NCBI RefSeq assembly: GCF_023715785.1
Contig: NZ_JAMBOX010000019.1
Span: 27,921-91,920 of the forward strand
Reading direction: 5' to 3'
DNA length: 64,000 nucleotides
DNA from: Neobacillus niacini
GTDB lineage: Bacteria > Bacillota > Bacilli > Bacillales > Cytobacillaceae
The notes beneath the pieces are model-generated. The model ran no database searches, had not been told where the DNA came from, and worked only from the letters and a program-made list of their open reading frames with translations. The position numbers were made by a program, and so were the translations under genes. Positions 8,856 through 17,495 of the stretch are shown here, one piece after another (the first letter of the stretch is position 1; each line of letters starts with the position of its first letter).

Positions 8856-8908
8856 TTATATTTATAGGTTTTTACAAAAAAGGTACTTTAATGCTTTTTT
8901 GAACTTTT

Positions 8909-8940
8909 AGCTCTCTATAGATTAGGGGGCTTTTCTTTTT
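8909..8940 (+). terminator. Terminator of NERD paralog 1
   Basis: Stem AGCTCTCT / AGGGGGCT (with G-T pairs), seven-base loop, followed by TTTCTTTTT. Confidence 0.65.
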
Positions 8941-8982
8941 GTGCTTTCTATTTGACATTCTCAACCGGGCCCACCACTATTT

Positions 8983-9214
8983 TGTCTTTTAGAACTGCTC
9001 TATTAGACACTTTTCCCCCTCGCCAGCCTCTTTTTGTCTTTTAGAACTGCTCTATTAGACACTTTTCCCCTGAACAGCCTCTTTTTGTCTTTTAGAACTG
9101 CTCTATTAGACACTTTTCCCCTGAACAGCCTCTTTTTGTCTTTTAGAACTGCTCTATTAGACACTTTTCCCCTCGCCAGCCTCTTTTTGTCTTTTAGAAC
9201 CGCTCTATTAGACT
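8983..9214 (+). repeat. Type A palindromic tandem array (5 units, 51-52 bp)
   Basis: Five units start at 8983, 9035, 9086, 9137 and 9188. Each has a 27-bp hairpin-forming core, arm TGTCTTTTAGAA then arm TCTATTAGACA around four bases, and a 24-25 bp C/T-rich spacer ending in CCTCTTTT. The spacers are nearly identical, so it is not a CRISPR. Because 51 is divisible by three, the array produces spurious repetitive reading frames on both strands. The array starts 43 bases past the NERD terminator. A diverged array of the same family is at 62282-62514. Confidence 0.95.
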
Positions 9215-9231
9215 CTTTTTCCATTTTTCAA

Positions 9232-9265
9232 AAGAAAAAGCAGCCGTGCCACTAAAAACGGCTGC
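9232..9265 (-). terminator. Terminator of M14 peptidase gene
   Basis: Perfect stem GCAGCCGT / ACGGCTGC. On the minus strand it is followed by TTTTTCTTTT, 18 bases after the stop codon at 9284. Confidence 0.85.
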
Positions 9266-9283
9266 ACTCTTTCCCCTAAAACA

Positions 9284-10474
9284 TCATAGATAAAGCCCCG
9301 CTAAGAATATGCCTAGCGCTTTCTGGTAGATTTCATCAAATTGCGTTAGCGGCAGCGGGTTCACGCCACGGCCAAGTTCTACGGTGAAGCCCGGCCTGCG
9401 CCAATCCTGGATAAACCAATCCTTGTAGCCCGCCCAGCTTTCAATCGTTTTAACAGGTCGATATCCGCTGACCCTGCTAAACTCATTAACCATTGTCTCC
9501 GATACAGGCGGTTCCATATTCTCATAACCCCAGTAAATCTCTTCGCCCTGAGTGTGAAATGCCAGCACCCGGGCGTAATCCCGGCGCCTTGTCAGCTCTG
9601 CCATGGCAATCGCCTCCGGCTCCGACAACGGCCTCTCGCCGCCATAATCTCTTGGGCCAGGGACTTTCGGATTGCGCGCCCGTTCATCCTCCCACCTGGC
9701 CGGGAATTGGTCATTCAGATCAACCCCCCTAATATTAGCCTTCCAGCCGGAAAAATCGGTGCTGCCTTTATTAAACTCAACCACTCTGCTTCGCCAAGGC
9801 TCTGTCGCCGGCGGCCCGTTCAAAACAAGACTGACACCATCCGGGTTGACCATCGGCACTGTTGATAAAGTGGTCTGCTGATATAGGCGGTTCGTCGCCA
9901 ACCCGCGAAGAGCCGTTTGATTAGTCAGCGACAGCAAATAATCATTTAAAAAGGTCATTAACACCGGGGTAGTAATCCATTCGTTTGCATGAAACGAAGC
10001 GTTGTAATGGACCCGTTTCGTTCCATTTCCAATCAGCACTTCTGGAATTTCATTGCCGAGCACCGAGTTTCCAATACCTGAAACGCGAATAAATGGATAA
10101 ACAGTCTCCAACCGCGAAATATCCCTCATCATCCGGCTGTAATCATAATGCTGTTTGCCTTGCACCAGTCTCCAAGTAATGCGCAACGGCACCCTAATGG
10201 CCTGGCCGATATAAAGCTGGTTCGGGTTTATTCCAGGATTGGCCAACAGCAAGACATCAAGCTGCAAGTTCCAACTATGGGCAATCGCCCAAAGGGTATC
10301 CCCTTGCCTAATCCGGTAATCCTGGGCCACAAATCCCGGAATCCTTACCCGCTGCCCTGCGGAAAGCTGATTCGGCTGCAGCCCCCGATTCGAATCGATA
10401 ATAAGCTGAAGATTCATATGAAACAATTGGCTGTAGTACCATAACGTGTCCCCGCGCCTAACGAATATATCCAT
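9284..10474 (-). CDS. LysM-containing M14 peptidase (gamma-D-glutamyl-diamino acid endopeptidase type)
   Basis: 396 residues. Two LysM peptidoglycan-binding repeats (about residues 2-46 and 52-96, each with the GDTLW motif) precede a zinc carboxypeptidase M14 domain. Metal ligands are visible as H-x-x-E in FHANEW and the later His in AFHTQGEE; the catalytic Glu is in TVELGRG. This layout is that of endopeptidase I of Bacillus, which cleaves gamma-D-Glu-diaminopimelate bonds in peptidoglycan peptides, mainly in sporulation and spore cortex turnover. There is no signal peptide, which also fits spore or mother-cell enzymes of this family. Confidence 0.88.
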   Translation of the reverse strand: MDIFVRRGDTLWYYSQLFHMNLQLIIDSNRGLQPNQLSAGQRVRIPGFVAQDYRIRQGDTLWAIAHSWNLQLDVLLLANPGINPNQLYIGQAIRVPLRITWRLVQGKQHYDYSRMMRDISRLETVYPFIRVSGIGNSVLGNEIPEVLIGNGTKRVHYNASFHANEWITTPVLMTFLNDYLLSLTNQTALRGLATNRLYQQTTLSTVPMVNPDGVSLVLNGPPATEPWRSRVVEFNKGSTDFSGWKANIRGVDLNDQFPARWEDERARNPKVPGPRDYGGERPLSEPEAIAMAELTRRRDYARVLAFHTQGEEIYWGYENMEPPVSETMVNEFSRVSGYRPVKTIESWAGYKDWFIQDWRRPGFTVELGRGVNPLPLTQFDEIYQKALGIFLAGLYL

Positions 10475-10574
10475 GCAAGCCTCCTGCAGCTAAAAAATGG
10501 TATCAATTAAATGTATGCAGGCATTCCTTTTTTAAAAACAAAAACCACAGCCTCTCGGGACTGTGGAAAAATGA

Positions 10575-11492
10575 TTATTTATGGACAACTAGGTGGGCAA
10601 AATGGAAATGGTCAAACGCACGCAAACCATCCTCCCGGCCCGCAAAATACATTTCGTCTATGTTGGCAGGAGCCAGATTTTCATATACTAACATGTTGTA
10701 ATCCTGAAGTTCTCGGTCGAGTTCAAACGGGTCAAAGCCAGTTATCATCGGTTCACCGGTTTGAGCGGTGATGTACCGCATTTGGGTGAGTTTCTTGGAG
10801 GCGAGTTGATCGTTAAAAGCAGTATCATCGAGATAGTCAAAAACAAACGAACTTCCGGATGCAGACATATCCGAAACGGTTGATAGAAGCTGGTAGAAGT
10901 CTTTTTTTTCGAGATACATAACCACTCCCAGCAAACTGAAGTAAGCTAACCGTTGTTCATTAAACCCGCTATTTTTCAGTTCGCTCTGAAGGGAATCATG
11001 CTTAAAATCTACAGGGACAAATTTAACGTTGGCAGGGATTTCGATGCCCAGTTCCAGTAGGCGGTTCCGCTTAAAAGCTTGGGTTGCCGGGTGATCGACT
11101 TCAAAAATCGTAAAATCATCCGGAAGAGTTTCCTGTCTCAAGGCAAATGTATCAAAGCCTGCCCCTAAAACCACGTACTGGCGGACGCCCCGCTCGATGG
11201 CGGCCATCAAGCCATCTTCCGCATATCTGGCCCGGCTGACTAATTGCGGAATGTTTCGGGTATTCATCACCCAATCCAATTTTTCATCGAAGCTGTTCAA
11301 AGTCGTACTTTTTTCAGGGTCAAAAAAGGCAATCGCATTTGCCCAGTTGGAGGCAATTAGCTGCTTCTCTTCTTCTTTCAAAAGAGCATTTGCCAAAAAA
11401 TCGTTAAAAACGGGCTGACTGGACCTTGATGCATGATACCCTCTTGAAAAACAGCTTACCAACGCGGTTAAACTTTCTTTCGCTTTTTCCAA
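10575..11492 (-). CDS. SAM-dependent methyltransferase, LCM/PPM1 family
   Basis: The TTG at 11492, six bases after GGGGGAG, gives 305 residues. The same frame stays open back to an ATG at 11588 through a terminator-like hairpin. The LCM (leucine carboxyl methyltransferase, Tcmp-like) pattern is clear: SRGYHAS near the start, YVVLGAGFDTFALR as the SAM-binding glycine loop, and FEVDHPATQAFKR after it. The family methylates carboxyl or hydroxyl groups of small molecules and polyketides; the substrate here is unknown. It has its own strong promoter and what looks like a transcription attenuator in the leader. Confidence 0.8.
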   Translation of the reverse strand: MEKAKESLTALVSCFSRGYHASRSSQPVFNDFLANALLKEEEKQLIASNWANAIAFFDPEKSTTLNSFDEKLDWVMNTRNIPQLVSRARYAEDGLMAAIERGVRQYVVLGAGFDTFALRQETLPDDFTIFEVDHPATQAFKRNRLLELGIEIPANVKFVPVDFKHDSLQSELKNSGFNEQRLAYFSLLGVVMYLEKKDFYQLLSTVSDMSASGSSFVFDYLDDTAFNDQLASKKLTQMRYITAQTGEPMITGFDPFELDRELQDYNMLVYENLAPANIDEMYFAGREDGLRAFDHFHFAHLVVHK

Positions 11493-11515
11493 AATAAACT
11501 CCCCCTTCTTTTTAA

Positions 11516-11555
11516 AAAAAGAAAAAACTCCCAGCCCAAAACAGAGCCAGGAGTT
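11516..11555 (-). terminator. Intrinsic terminator in the leader of the methyltransferase gene
   Basis: On the minus strand AAACTCCTGGCTC pairs with GGGCTGGGAGTTT (two G-T pairs) around TGTTTT, and TTTTTCTTTTTTT follows. It sits between a consensus promoter at 11600-11628 and the gene start at 11492, so it must act as an attenuator or be bypassed. It could also stop read-through from glcD. Confidence 0.75.
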
Positions 11556-11599
11556 TATAGTAATCCAAATTATACCGATAGTCAACATTATAATATTTC

Positions 11600-11628
11600 A
11601 TTATAACACGAAAAAATTATTTTGTCAA
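11600..11628 (-). promoter_or_regulatory. Consensus sigma-A promoter for the methyltransferase gene
   Basis: Perfect TTGACA (11628-11623) and perfect TATAAT (11605-11600) with a 17-base spacer, on the minus strand. Confidence 0.85.
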
Positions 11629-11698
11629 TTAAATTATCTCGAATTATTTTTCGCATATTCGACAAATAATTCGGATTCATTATGATAACTCCTCTGCT

Positions 11699-13081
11699 TT
11701 ACACTTTTACGGTATTTACATCAAAAATTTTCCCCGGATTCAAGATGTTATTCGGGTCAACCATTGCTTTAATTCCCTGCATAATCGGCAAGGAATCCCC
11801 ATGCTCTTCGATGAGGAAAGATTTTTTCCCAATACCTACACCATGCTCACCAGTGCAGGTTCCACCTTTTGACAGGGCGTACTGGACAATTTGAGTATGA
11901 ACCTCTCCTACCCGCCTCATATGATTCTCATCATCTACATCGACAGAAAAGACAGCATGATAGTTTCCATCGCCGATGTGGCCAAAAATCACCGCGTCGA
12001 TTCCATATTTGTCGACAACTTCCCTAGTATGTTGCAATGCATTGGATAGCTCGGACAACGGAACACATACATCGGTGACCATATGGCCCTTTCCGGGGTT
12101 TGCGGCAATAATCGCAAGTGCCGCCTGATGCCGGGCTTCCCATAGCTGCGCCCTTTTAATTGAATCGTTCTCAAATTCGAAGGAGACGCATCCCTCATCG
12201 TTGACAATATCTTGGACGATTTCGATCGTGTTGGCTACTTCAGGATCGCTGCCGCTGAATTCCATAAATAGTGTGGGCTCTTCGCGAAAGCGCGTATTTT
12301 TGTAAGCATTAACTGCCTGGATTGTCATTTGATCAACAAGTTCAATTTTTCCTATTGGCAGTCCCGCTTTTAGGAGCATCGTCGCCGCTTTGCCGGCTGC
12401 CTCAATGGATGGGAAGGTCACCTTCACATCGGTGGTAACCTCAGGAATTCCTTGCAGCTTGAGAATGAGCTCTGTAAATACTCCGAGCGTCCCCTCGGAG
12501 CCGACAAACAGGCCGGTTAAGTTGTACCCTGCCGACGACTTATAGGAATGCCCTCCGGTTCGGATGATCGAGCCGTCAGCCAGCACAACCTCTAAGCCAA
12601 GAACCTGATCACGCATGACCCCGTATTTGACGCTGTTAGTCCCACTCGCATTCGTGGCGGCCATCCCGCCGATTGTCGCATCCGCTCCCGGGTCGACAGG
12701 GAAAAATAGGCCATACCGCTTCAATGCCTGGTTTAACTGATTTCTGGTGACTCCAGGTTGAACGGTAACGAGAAAATCATCTGGTCGGATAGAAATAATC
12801 TGGTTCATCAAGGTTAAGTCAAGGCTGATTCCCCCATTTACCGGGATGATTTGCCCTTCAAGGCTTGAACCGGCACCAAACGGAACAATCGGGACCTTGT
12901 GCTCATTGGCAAACTTGAGGACCGTGCTAACCTCCTCCTTAGAGGCAGGGAACACCACCACATCCGGATTCCGCGGCGTATGATACGCCATCCCTTTACT
13001 ATGCTGCTCAATCACCGTCCCATTTACAGAAACCCGCTCAACGTCACCAATAATACTCAGTAACTCATTATATAAATTCAA
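11699..13081 (-). CDS. glcD: FAD-linked 2-hydroxyacid oxidase, GlcD type
   Basis: The TTG at 13081 follows GAGGTGG by six bases and gives 460 residues, close to glycolate oxidase subunit GlcD (about 470). The N-terminal half is an FAD-binding type 4 (PCMH) domain: VVFPASKEEVSTVLKFAN, PFGAGSSLEGQ and GADATIGGMAATNASG carry the FAD-contact glycines. The C-terminal half is an FAD-oxidase C domain with HIGDGNYH and TGEHGVGIGK, where the histidines bind metal and substrate carboxylate. It oxidises glycolate, D-lactate or another 2-hydroxyacid to the 2-oxoacid; the substrate cannot be fixed. No glcE/glcF genes are adjacent. The 2-oxoacid dehydrogenase operon lies directly upstream on the same strand. 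Confidence 0.88.
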   Translation of the reverse strand: MNLYNELLSIIGDVERVSVNGTVIEQHSKGMAYHTPRNPDVVVFPASKEEVSTVLKFANEHKVPIVPFGAGSSLEGQIIPVNGGISLDLTLMNQIISIRPDDFLVTVQPGVTRNQLNQALKRYGLFFPVDPGADATIGGMAATNASGTNSVKYGVMRDQVLGLEVVLADGSIIRTGGHSYKSSAGYNLTGLFVGSEGTLGVFTELILKLQGIPEVTTDVKVTFPSIEAAGKAATMLLKAGLPIGKIELVDQMTIQAVNAYKNTRFREEPTLFMEFSGSDPEVANTIEIVQDIVNDEGCVSFEFENDSIKRAQLWEARHQAALAIIAANPGKGHMVTDVCVPLSELSNALQHTREVVDKYGIDAVIFGHIGDGNYHAVFSVDVDDENHMRRVGEVHTQIVQYALSKGGTCTGEHGVGIGKKSFLIEEHGDSLPIMQGIKAMVDPNNILNPGKIFDVNTVKV

Positions 13082-13131
13082 CGCTGGCCACCTCACACAT
13101 CTACATAAATTGCACTCACAGCTCAGCACAG

Positions 13132-13184
13132 GGTGTCCACGCGTGGCGTACAAATGTCCACGCATGGTGCCTGACACCATTTGT
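13132..13184. repeat. Intergenic GTGTCCACGC / GGTGCCTGACACC repeat element
   Basis: Two direct copies of TGTCCACGC, an inverted pair ACAAATG...CATTTGT and the near-palindrome GGTGCCTGACACC are nested in 53 bases between E2 and glcD. It resembles a short element often met between genes in Bacillus genomes (recollection, not searched). Confidence 0.6.
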
Positions 13185-13267
13185 TACTCTGTCACATTTC
13201 CTATGCTCTCAATATTGCAATTCACCCTATCTTCCCACTTATCTGTGCTTGCCGCCCAGCCAACCAA

Positions 13268-14584
13268 TTAATGGCATTGGAGGATAAACAGTTCTGGGTT
13301 TTCGAGGAAGGTGTGGATTTGTTCCATGAACGCGCCTGCTGGCGCTCCGTCGATGACGCGATGGTCGAAGGTGATGGACATGCCCATTACATCACCAATG
13401 ACGATTTGGTCATCTTGGACGATTGGTTTCTTCTTAATACTATGAACACCAAGGATGGCGACCTCCGGGTAGTTAATGATTGGGGTCGCGAACCAGCCGC
13501 CCTTTCCGCCCGTACTGGAAATCGTAAAAGTACTGCCTGATAGCTCATGAGGCTTGAGTTTCCGTTCTCTCGCCCGGCCAGAAAGGTCCTGGATCTCCTG
13601 CGCAATTTCCATTATAGATTTTTTATCCGCATCCCTGACCACCGGAACAACCAGTCCATCATTCGTTGCCGTTGCCACACCAATATGAATCCTCTTTTTA
13701 TAAACAACTTCCATCCGCTCGTCGTCCACTGTCGAATTAAAGATGGGATTCCGTTTAAGCGCTATCGCCGCCGCTTTGACGAAGAACGGAAGATAGGTCA
13801 ACTTGACGCCGGCCTGTTCCGCGTGGGGCTGCAGCTGCTTCTTTAGCTCCACCAGCTTGGTCAACACCACCTCATCCATGGCACTGCACTGAATGGCAGT
13901 GGACATGGACAGTTTCATGTTTTCATAGATTTTCTTCCGCAAGCCGCGGATTGGCTCTCTTGCATCTTCATCCGGGTCAAAATCTTCTTCCTTCGCTCCC
14001 ATCAACTGAACGGAAGCTGTTGAAGCGGTAGCTGGAGGTGAAACTTCAGATACCACAGGCGGCACAGCAACCGCCGCAGCGACCTCCCTTTCCGCCTGCA
14101 TCTTAAAGTTTCGGACATCCTCTTCCGTCACCTTGCCGCCTTTGCCGCTTGGTGTCACCTCGGTTATGTCAATCCCCAACTCCCTAGCCAATTTTCTAAC
14201 AGACGGCGCCGCAATCACCCGTTTTTTCGAAGCGATGCCCACAGAGACAGCACTCACTGGTTCCTGCCCTGACGCTGCCGGGTGCTGCAGCCCGGACTCC
14301 TCCTTCTTTACAGAAGCCGGAATTGCAGCAACTCCCACCGCAACGGCGTCCTGCTCAACCGTAAACAAAACCTCGCCGACCTTCACAACTGCACCAACCT
14401 CAGCCCCAAACGACTGAATCATTCCGCTTACCGGAGATGAAATTTCCACCACCGCTTTATCCGTTTGAACTTCAACAATATTCTCATTCTCCTTTACATG
14501 GTCACCGACTGCCTTGAACCATGCCAGGATTTCCGCTTCATGCAGACCCTCTCCGATATCGGGAAGGCGAAATTCATAAGCCAT
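13268..14584 (-). CDS. 2-oxoacid dehydrogenase E2 (dihydrolipoamide acyltransferase)
   Basis: 438 residues in three parts. A lipoyl domain has the lipoylated Lys at about residue 43 in VQTDKAVVE. A peripheral subunit-binding domain is seen in VRKLARELGIDITEVTPSG and KVTEEDVRNF. The catalytic acyltransferase domain ends with DHRVIDGA, where His 408 and Asp 412 are the active-site pair. Ala/Pro/Val-rich linkers join them. It transfers the acyl group from E1-bound lipoate to CoA. E1 alpha and beta genes lie upstream in the same operon, but no lipoamide dehydrogenase (E3) gene is present, so E3 must come from elsewhere. Pyruvate or branched-chain 2-oxoacid are both possible substrates. Confidence 0.92.
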   Translation of the reverse strand: MAYEFRLPDIGEGLHEAEILAWFKAVGDHVKENENIVEVQTDKAVVEISSPVSGMIQSFGAEVGAVVKVGEVLFTVEQDAVAVGVAAIPASVKKEESGLQHPAASGQEPVSAVSVGIASKKRVIAAPSVRKLARELGIDITEVTPSGKGGKVTEEDVRNFKMQAEREVAAAVAVPPVVSEVSPPATASTASVQLMGAKEEDFDPDEDAREPIRGLRKKIYENMKLSMSTAIQCSAMDEVVLTKLVELKKQLQPHAEQAGVKLTYLPFFVKAAAIALKRNPIFNSTVDDERMEVVYKKRIHIGVATATNDGLVVPVVRDADKKSIMEIAQEIQDLSGRARERKLKPHELSGSTFTISSTGGKGGWFATPIINYPEVAILGVHSIKKKPIVQDDQIVIGDVMGMSITFDHRVIDGAPAGAFMEQIHTFLENPELFILQCH

Positions 14585-14650
14585 AACTGAATGACACCCC
14601 TATTCGAAAAATTAATGCGGGTACTTTGACCAGTTTCTAATTTTTAAAAA

Positions 14651-15631
14651 TTAATGCGTCAATACCTCTTTCAGTCCCTGTGCAATTCGGCTGGCATTCG
14701 GCAGCCAGTCATCCTCAACCGACGGCACCGGATAGGGCGTGTCAAAGCTTGCCACTCTTATAATTGGCGCGGACAAGTGGAATAACGCTTTTTCATTGAT
14801 CAGAGCGGAAACCTCTGCCCCGACTCCGCCGGTTTTGACCGCTTCATGGACAATCACGGCCCGGCCGGTTTTTTGCACAGACTCAATAATTGTCTCTTCA
14901 TCGAGCGGAGAAATTGTCCGTAGGTCAATGACTTCAATCGATACATCCGCGGCCTGCTCTACCTGCTCGACCACCTTGCTCACCAATGGCACTGCCGGCC
15001 CCCATGTAATCACCGTGACATCCTCGCCCGGCTTCAGCACATTGGCCTTGCCAATCTCAATTAGGTAGTCCTCTTCCGGCACTTCCTGCTTGAAAGCACG
15101 GTACAGCTTCATCGGCTCGAGGAACAGCACTGGATCATTTTCGCGGATCGCCGCCGCCAGCAGACCCTTGGCATCATAAGGCGAGCTCGGCATAACGACC
15201 TTCAAGCCTGGCGAATGCAAAAACAAAGCTTCTAAACTATCAGAATGCAGCTCGGGTGTTTTGACGCCGCCGCCATATGGAGCGCGGACGACCATCGGGG
15301 CCCCAAACCTGCCGCCAGACCGAAAGCGAAGTCTCGCCGCCTGTGCGGCCATTTGGTCCATCGCTTCATAAATAAATCCGAAAAATTGAATTTCGGCAAC
15401 CGGCCGAAGCCCACGGGCCGCCATGCCGACTGCCGCCCCGACTATTGCCGACTCCGCAATCGGTGTATCAACGACTCGATCTTCGCCAAACAGCGCTTGC
15501 AGGCCATCGGTTGCCCGGAACACGCCGCCGTTTTTCCCGATATCCTCCCCCAAACAAATCACTTTAGAATCCCGTTCCATTTCCTTTTTCAAGGTAAAAT
15601 TGATCGCTTCAATCATCGTCACCGCGCTCAT
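14651..15631 (-). CDS. 2-oxoacid dehydrogenase E1 beta subunit
   Basis: 326 residues, standard length. MIEAINFTLKKEMERD and VICLGEDIGKNGGVFRAT are the family start, followed by the transketolase pyrimidine domain (PIAESAIVGAAVGMA) and the C-terminal transketolase domain (VITWGPAVPLV, IDLRTISPLDEETI). Together with E1 alpha it forms the thiamine pyrophosphate decarboxylase heterotetramer. The ATG overlaps the E1 alpha stop by four bases and a 66-base gap separates it from E2. Confidence 0.92.
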   Translation of the reverse strand: MSAVTMIEAINFTLKKEMERDSKVICLGEDIGKNGGVFRATDGLQALFGEDRVVDTPIAESAIVGAAVGMAARGLRPVAEIQFFGFIYEAMDQMAAQAARLRFRSGGRFGAPMVVRAPYGGGVKTPELHSDSLEALFLHSPGLKVVMPSSPYDAKGLLAAAIRENDPVLFLEPMKLYRAFKQEVPEEDYLIEIGKANVLKPGEDVTVITWGPAVPLVSKVVEQVEQAADVSIEVIDLRTISPLDEETIIESVQKTGRAVIVHEAVKTGGVGAEVSALINEKALFHLSAPIIRVASFDTPYPVPSVEDDWLPNASRIAQGLKEVLTH

Positions 15632-16695
15632 TTCAACACCCCCACCACGGAACCCGCCGCTTGCTGCTGTTCGGTCAGCTGGGCGGTCTTTTGCTCATAA
15701 ACCACCTCGAACACTTCTTCCACACTGCTTTTCGGCGTATTCACAGCCATTTCAAACGCATCACTGACCTTTTGCTCGGCAGCCTCGTATTCCTGCCGTT
15801 CCAATGCCTCATTCCAAATGCCCTTTTCAACCATAAATGCCTTCATCCGCTTCAGCGGGTCCTTGGCCAGCCAGTTTTCCACATCATCTTTATGACGATA
15901 CTTTGTCGGGTCATCCGCTGTCGTATGTGGTCCTTGCCTGTATGTAACAGCCTCCACTACCACCGGGCTGCCATTGCGCGCCCGCTCCAACGCCTGCTTC
16001 ATTACCACATAAACGGCCAAAATATCGTTTCCGTCTACCTGAATCCCTGCCATCCCATAAGCGAGCGCCTTTTGCGCAATCGTCTGGCTGGCGGTCTGCT
16101 TTGAGCGCGGAACACTAATCGCCCACTGGTTGTTTTGCACGAAAAACACAACCGGCAGCTTATATACCCCGGCAAAGTTCAGCGCCTCATGAAAATCGCC
16201 TTCGGATGTGCCGCCATCGCCGACATAAGCCACACTTACGCTGTTTTCCCCGTTGTATTTGCCTGCCCATGCCCCGCCAACCGCATGAAGGCACTGGGCG
16301 GCAATGATGATTTGAACCGGAAATACATTCGCCCCTTCGGCATCCGTTCCCTTAAGATGACCCATTGTATAAAGGAAAAAGTTTTTCATTGGGAAGCCGT
16401 GAACAAAACAGGCCGCCCCTTCACGGTAGCTCGGATAGATCCAATCCTGCCTTTCCAAAGCGAATGCGCTTCCAACCTGGGCCGCTTCCTGGCCGCTCAG
16501 TGGGGCATACGTGCCAATTCTTCCTTGACGCTGCAGCTTGAGCGCCCGCTGGTCATACACCCTGGCCAGCACCATCCATTTGTACATGCTGATTAAATCG
16601 GCATCGCTGACATCCGGGTCCGGCCCCACAAGCTTTCCATTCTCGTCCAACACTTGGATTCTCTCAATCTTCAATTCACTCGGCTCAATCCACAT
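15628..16695 (-). CDS. 2-oxoacid dehydrogenase E1 alpha subunit
   Basis: The ATG at 16695 follows GGGGGGA by five bases and gives 355 residues. The thiamine-pyrophosphate motif is GDGGTSEGDFHEALNFAGVYKLPVVFFVQNN in positions about 160-190, beginning with GDG and ending with NN. The phosphorylation-loop-like region SKQTASQTIA and YRQGPHTTADDPTKYR are family marks. The sequence is more PdhA-like than BkdA-like to my eye. Because the window lacks E3 and the operon stands beside glcD, it may be a second, specialised complex rather than the housekeeping pyruvate dehydrogenase. Confidence 0.9.
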   Translation of the reverse strand: MWIEPSELKIERIQVLDENGKLVGPDPDVSDADLISMYKWMVLARVYDQRALKLQRQGRIGTYAPLSGQEAAQVGSAFALERQDWIYPSYREGAACFVHGFPMKNFFLYTMGHLKGTDAEGANVFPVQIIIAAQCLHAVGGAWAGKYNGENSVSVAYVGDGGTSEGDFHEALNFAGVYKLPVVFFVQNNQWAISVPRSKQTASQTIAQKALAYGMAGIQVDGNDILAVYVVMKQALERARNGSPVVVEAVTYRQGPHTTADDPTKYRHKDDVENWLAKDPLKRMKAFMVEKGIWNEALERQEYEAAEQKVSDAFEMAVNTPKSSVEEVFEVVYEQKTAQLTEQQQAAGSVVGVLK

Positions 16696-16800
16696 AGAAT
16701 TCCCCCCATTTTTGAAAAATTGATTCCACTTCACCTGGCGCTTTGGAACTTCTTGACAATTTGCCCGTACTTGCCAATAGCATATAATTTCCTTCCCAGC

Positions 16801-16821
16801 TCTGTCAATATAATTGACAGA
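16801..16821. promoter_or_regulatory. 21-bp perfect palindrome at the E1-E2 operon promoter
   Basis: Arms TCTGTCAAT and ATTGACAGA around ATA. On the minus strand the TTGACA inside it can act as a -35 box, with TATGCT 18 bases on as a weaker -10. A repressor bound here would block the promoter. The regulator is unknown. Confidence 0.55.
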
Positions 16822-16856
16822 AGGTTCAGAAATGTATGCATATGGTATTAGTTTTG

Positions 16857-16896
16857 CACAAAAAAGAACTCTTCGGCTGATAGCATCCGAAGAGTT
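16857..16896 (-). terminator. Terminator of SRPBCC gene
   Basis: Perfect 10-bp stem AACTCTTCGG / CCGAAGAGTT, followed on the minus strand by CTTTTTT, seven bases past the stop. Confidence 0.9.
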
Positions 16897-16902
16897 ATGG
16901 TT

Positions 16903-17379
16903 TTACTTAGCTTTTTCAACTGCTTTTATGTATTCCTCATACCACTTTTTCCATTGTTCTTGCCGGGGCCCGAAATCTCTGCCCTCCGCCAATGTCACAA
17001 TAACATCTAGGCAAACATGCCAGCCTGCGAGGTCCATTGGGGTATGGTCGGTAATGGCATGTATTTTTTCGATTAGAACTAATTGGCATCCGTTCGCTTG
17101 CTCGCTTAATTCAAAACGGACACTGTCCTGCCACCAAGAAAATTCCAATACAGATAAGGTTTTGAAATCGGTAATCGCCAGCCGCTCAAAAATATCCTCT
17201 CCCATATGAAATGACATGTACCCGCCTTCCCGTAGCTCGCCGGCGCGGAGCTCGTCAAACCAAAGAGCCAGCTTGTCATTGTCTGTCAGCCATACCCACA
17301 CTTCTTCAGGAGACTGCTGCAGCTGCCGCTCGAAGCGGGCAGTATATCCGTTTGCCGCTTTTTCAATTGTAGCTATCAT
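16903..17379 (-). CDS. SRPBCC / AHSA1-type ligand-binding protein
   Basis: A 158-residue single-domain protein of the START/SRPBCC fold. FERQLQQSPEEVWVWLTDNDKLALWF and the GWHVCLDVI segment near the C-terminus are typical of the AHSA1 (activator of Hsp90 ATPase homolog) subfamily. These helix-grip proteins bind hydrophobic ligands; no enzymatic residues can be named. It is a single gene with its own terminator, and AGGTG precedes the start. Confidence 0.85.
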   Translation of the reverse strand: MIATIEKAANGYTARFERQLQQSPEEVWVWLTDNDKLALWFDELRAGELREGGYMSFHMGEDIFERLAITDFKTLSVLEFSWWQDSVRFELSEQANGCQLVLIEKIHAITDHTPMDLAGWHVCLDVIVTLAEGRDFGPRQEQWKKWYEEYIKAVEKAK

Positions 17380-17429
17380 CCTTTCACCTCCAACTTTCTT
17401 TATATCCCTACACTATCATATCCAAACAT

Positions 17430-17466
17430 TTTTTTAAAAATATAGACAGAGGCCGAAGCCCCTGTC
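17430..17466 (-). terminator. Terminator of DJ-1/PfpI gene
   Basis: On the minus strand GACAGGGGC pairs with GCCTCTGTC around a TTCG tetraloop, then an AT-rich run TATATTTTT. Confidence 0.75.
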
Positions 17467-17495
17467 CTTTTCCGCGAACAACCACTTAAGGGTGT

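Noticed and set aside
8983..9214. Possible CRISPR array
   Set aside because: The intervals between repeats are near-identical rather than unique, the repeat itself is the hairpin plus part of the interval, and no cas genes are present. The same applies to 19241-19690 and 62282-62514.
9003..9255. Repetitive 73-codon open frames on both strands with a 17-residue repeat
   Set aside because: They arise because the type A array has a 51-base period (3 x 17). There is no ribosome site, and frames are open on both strands.
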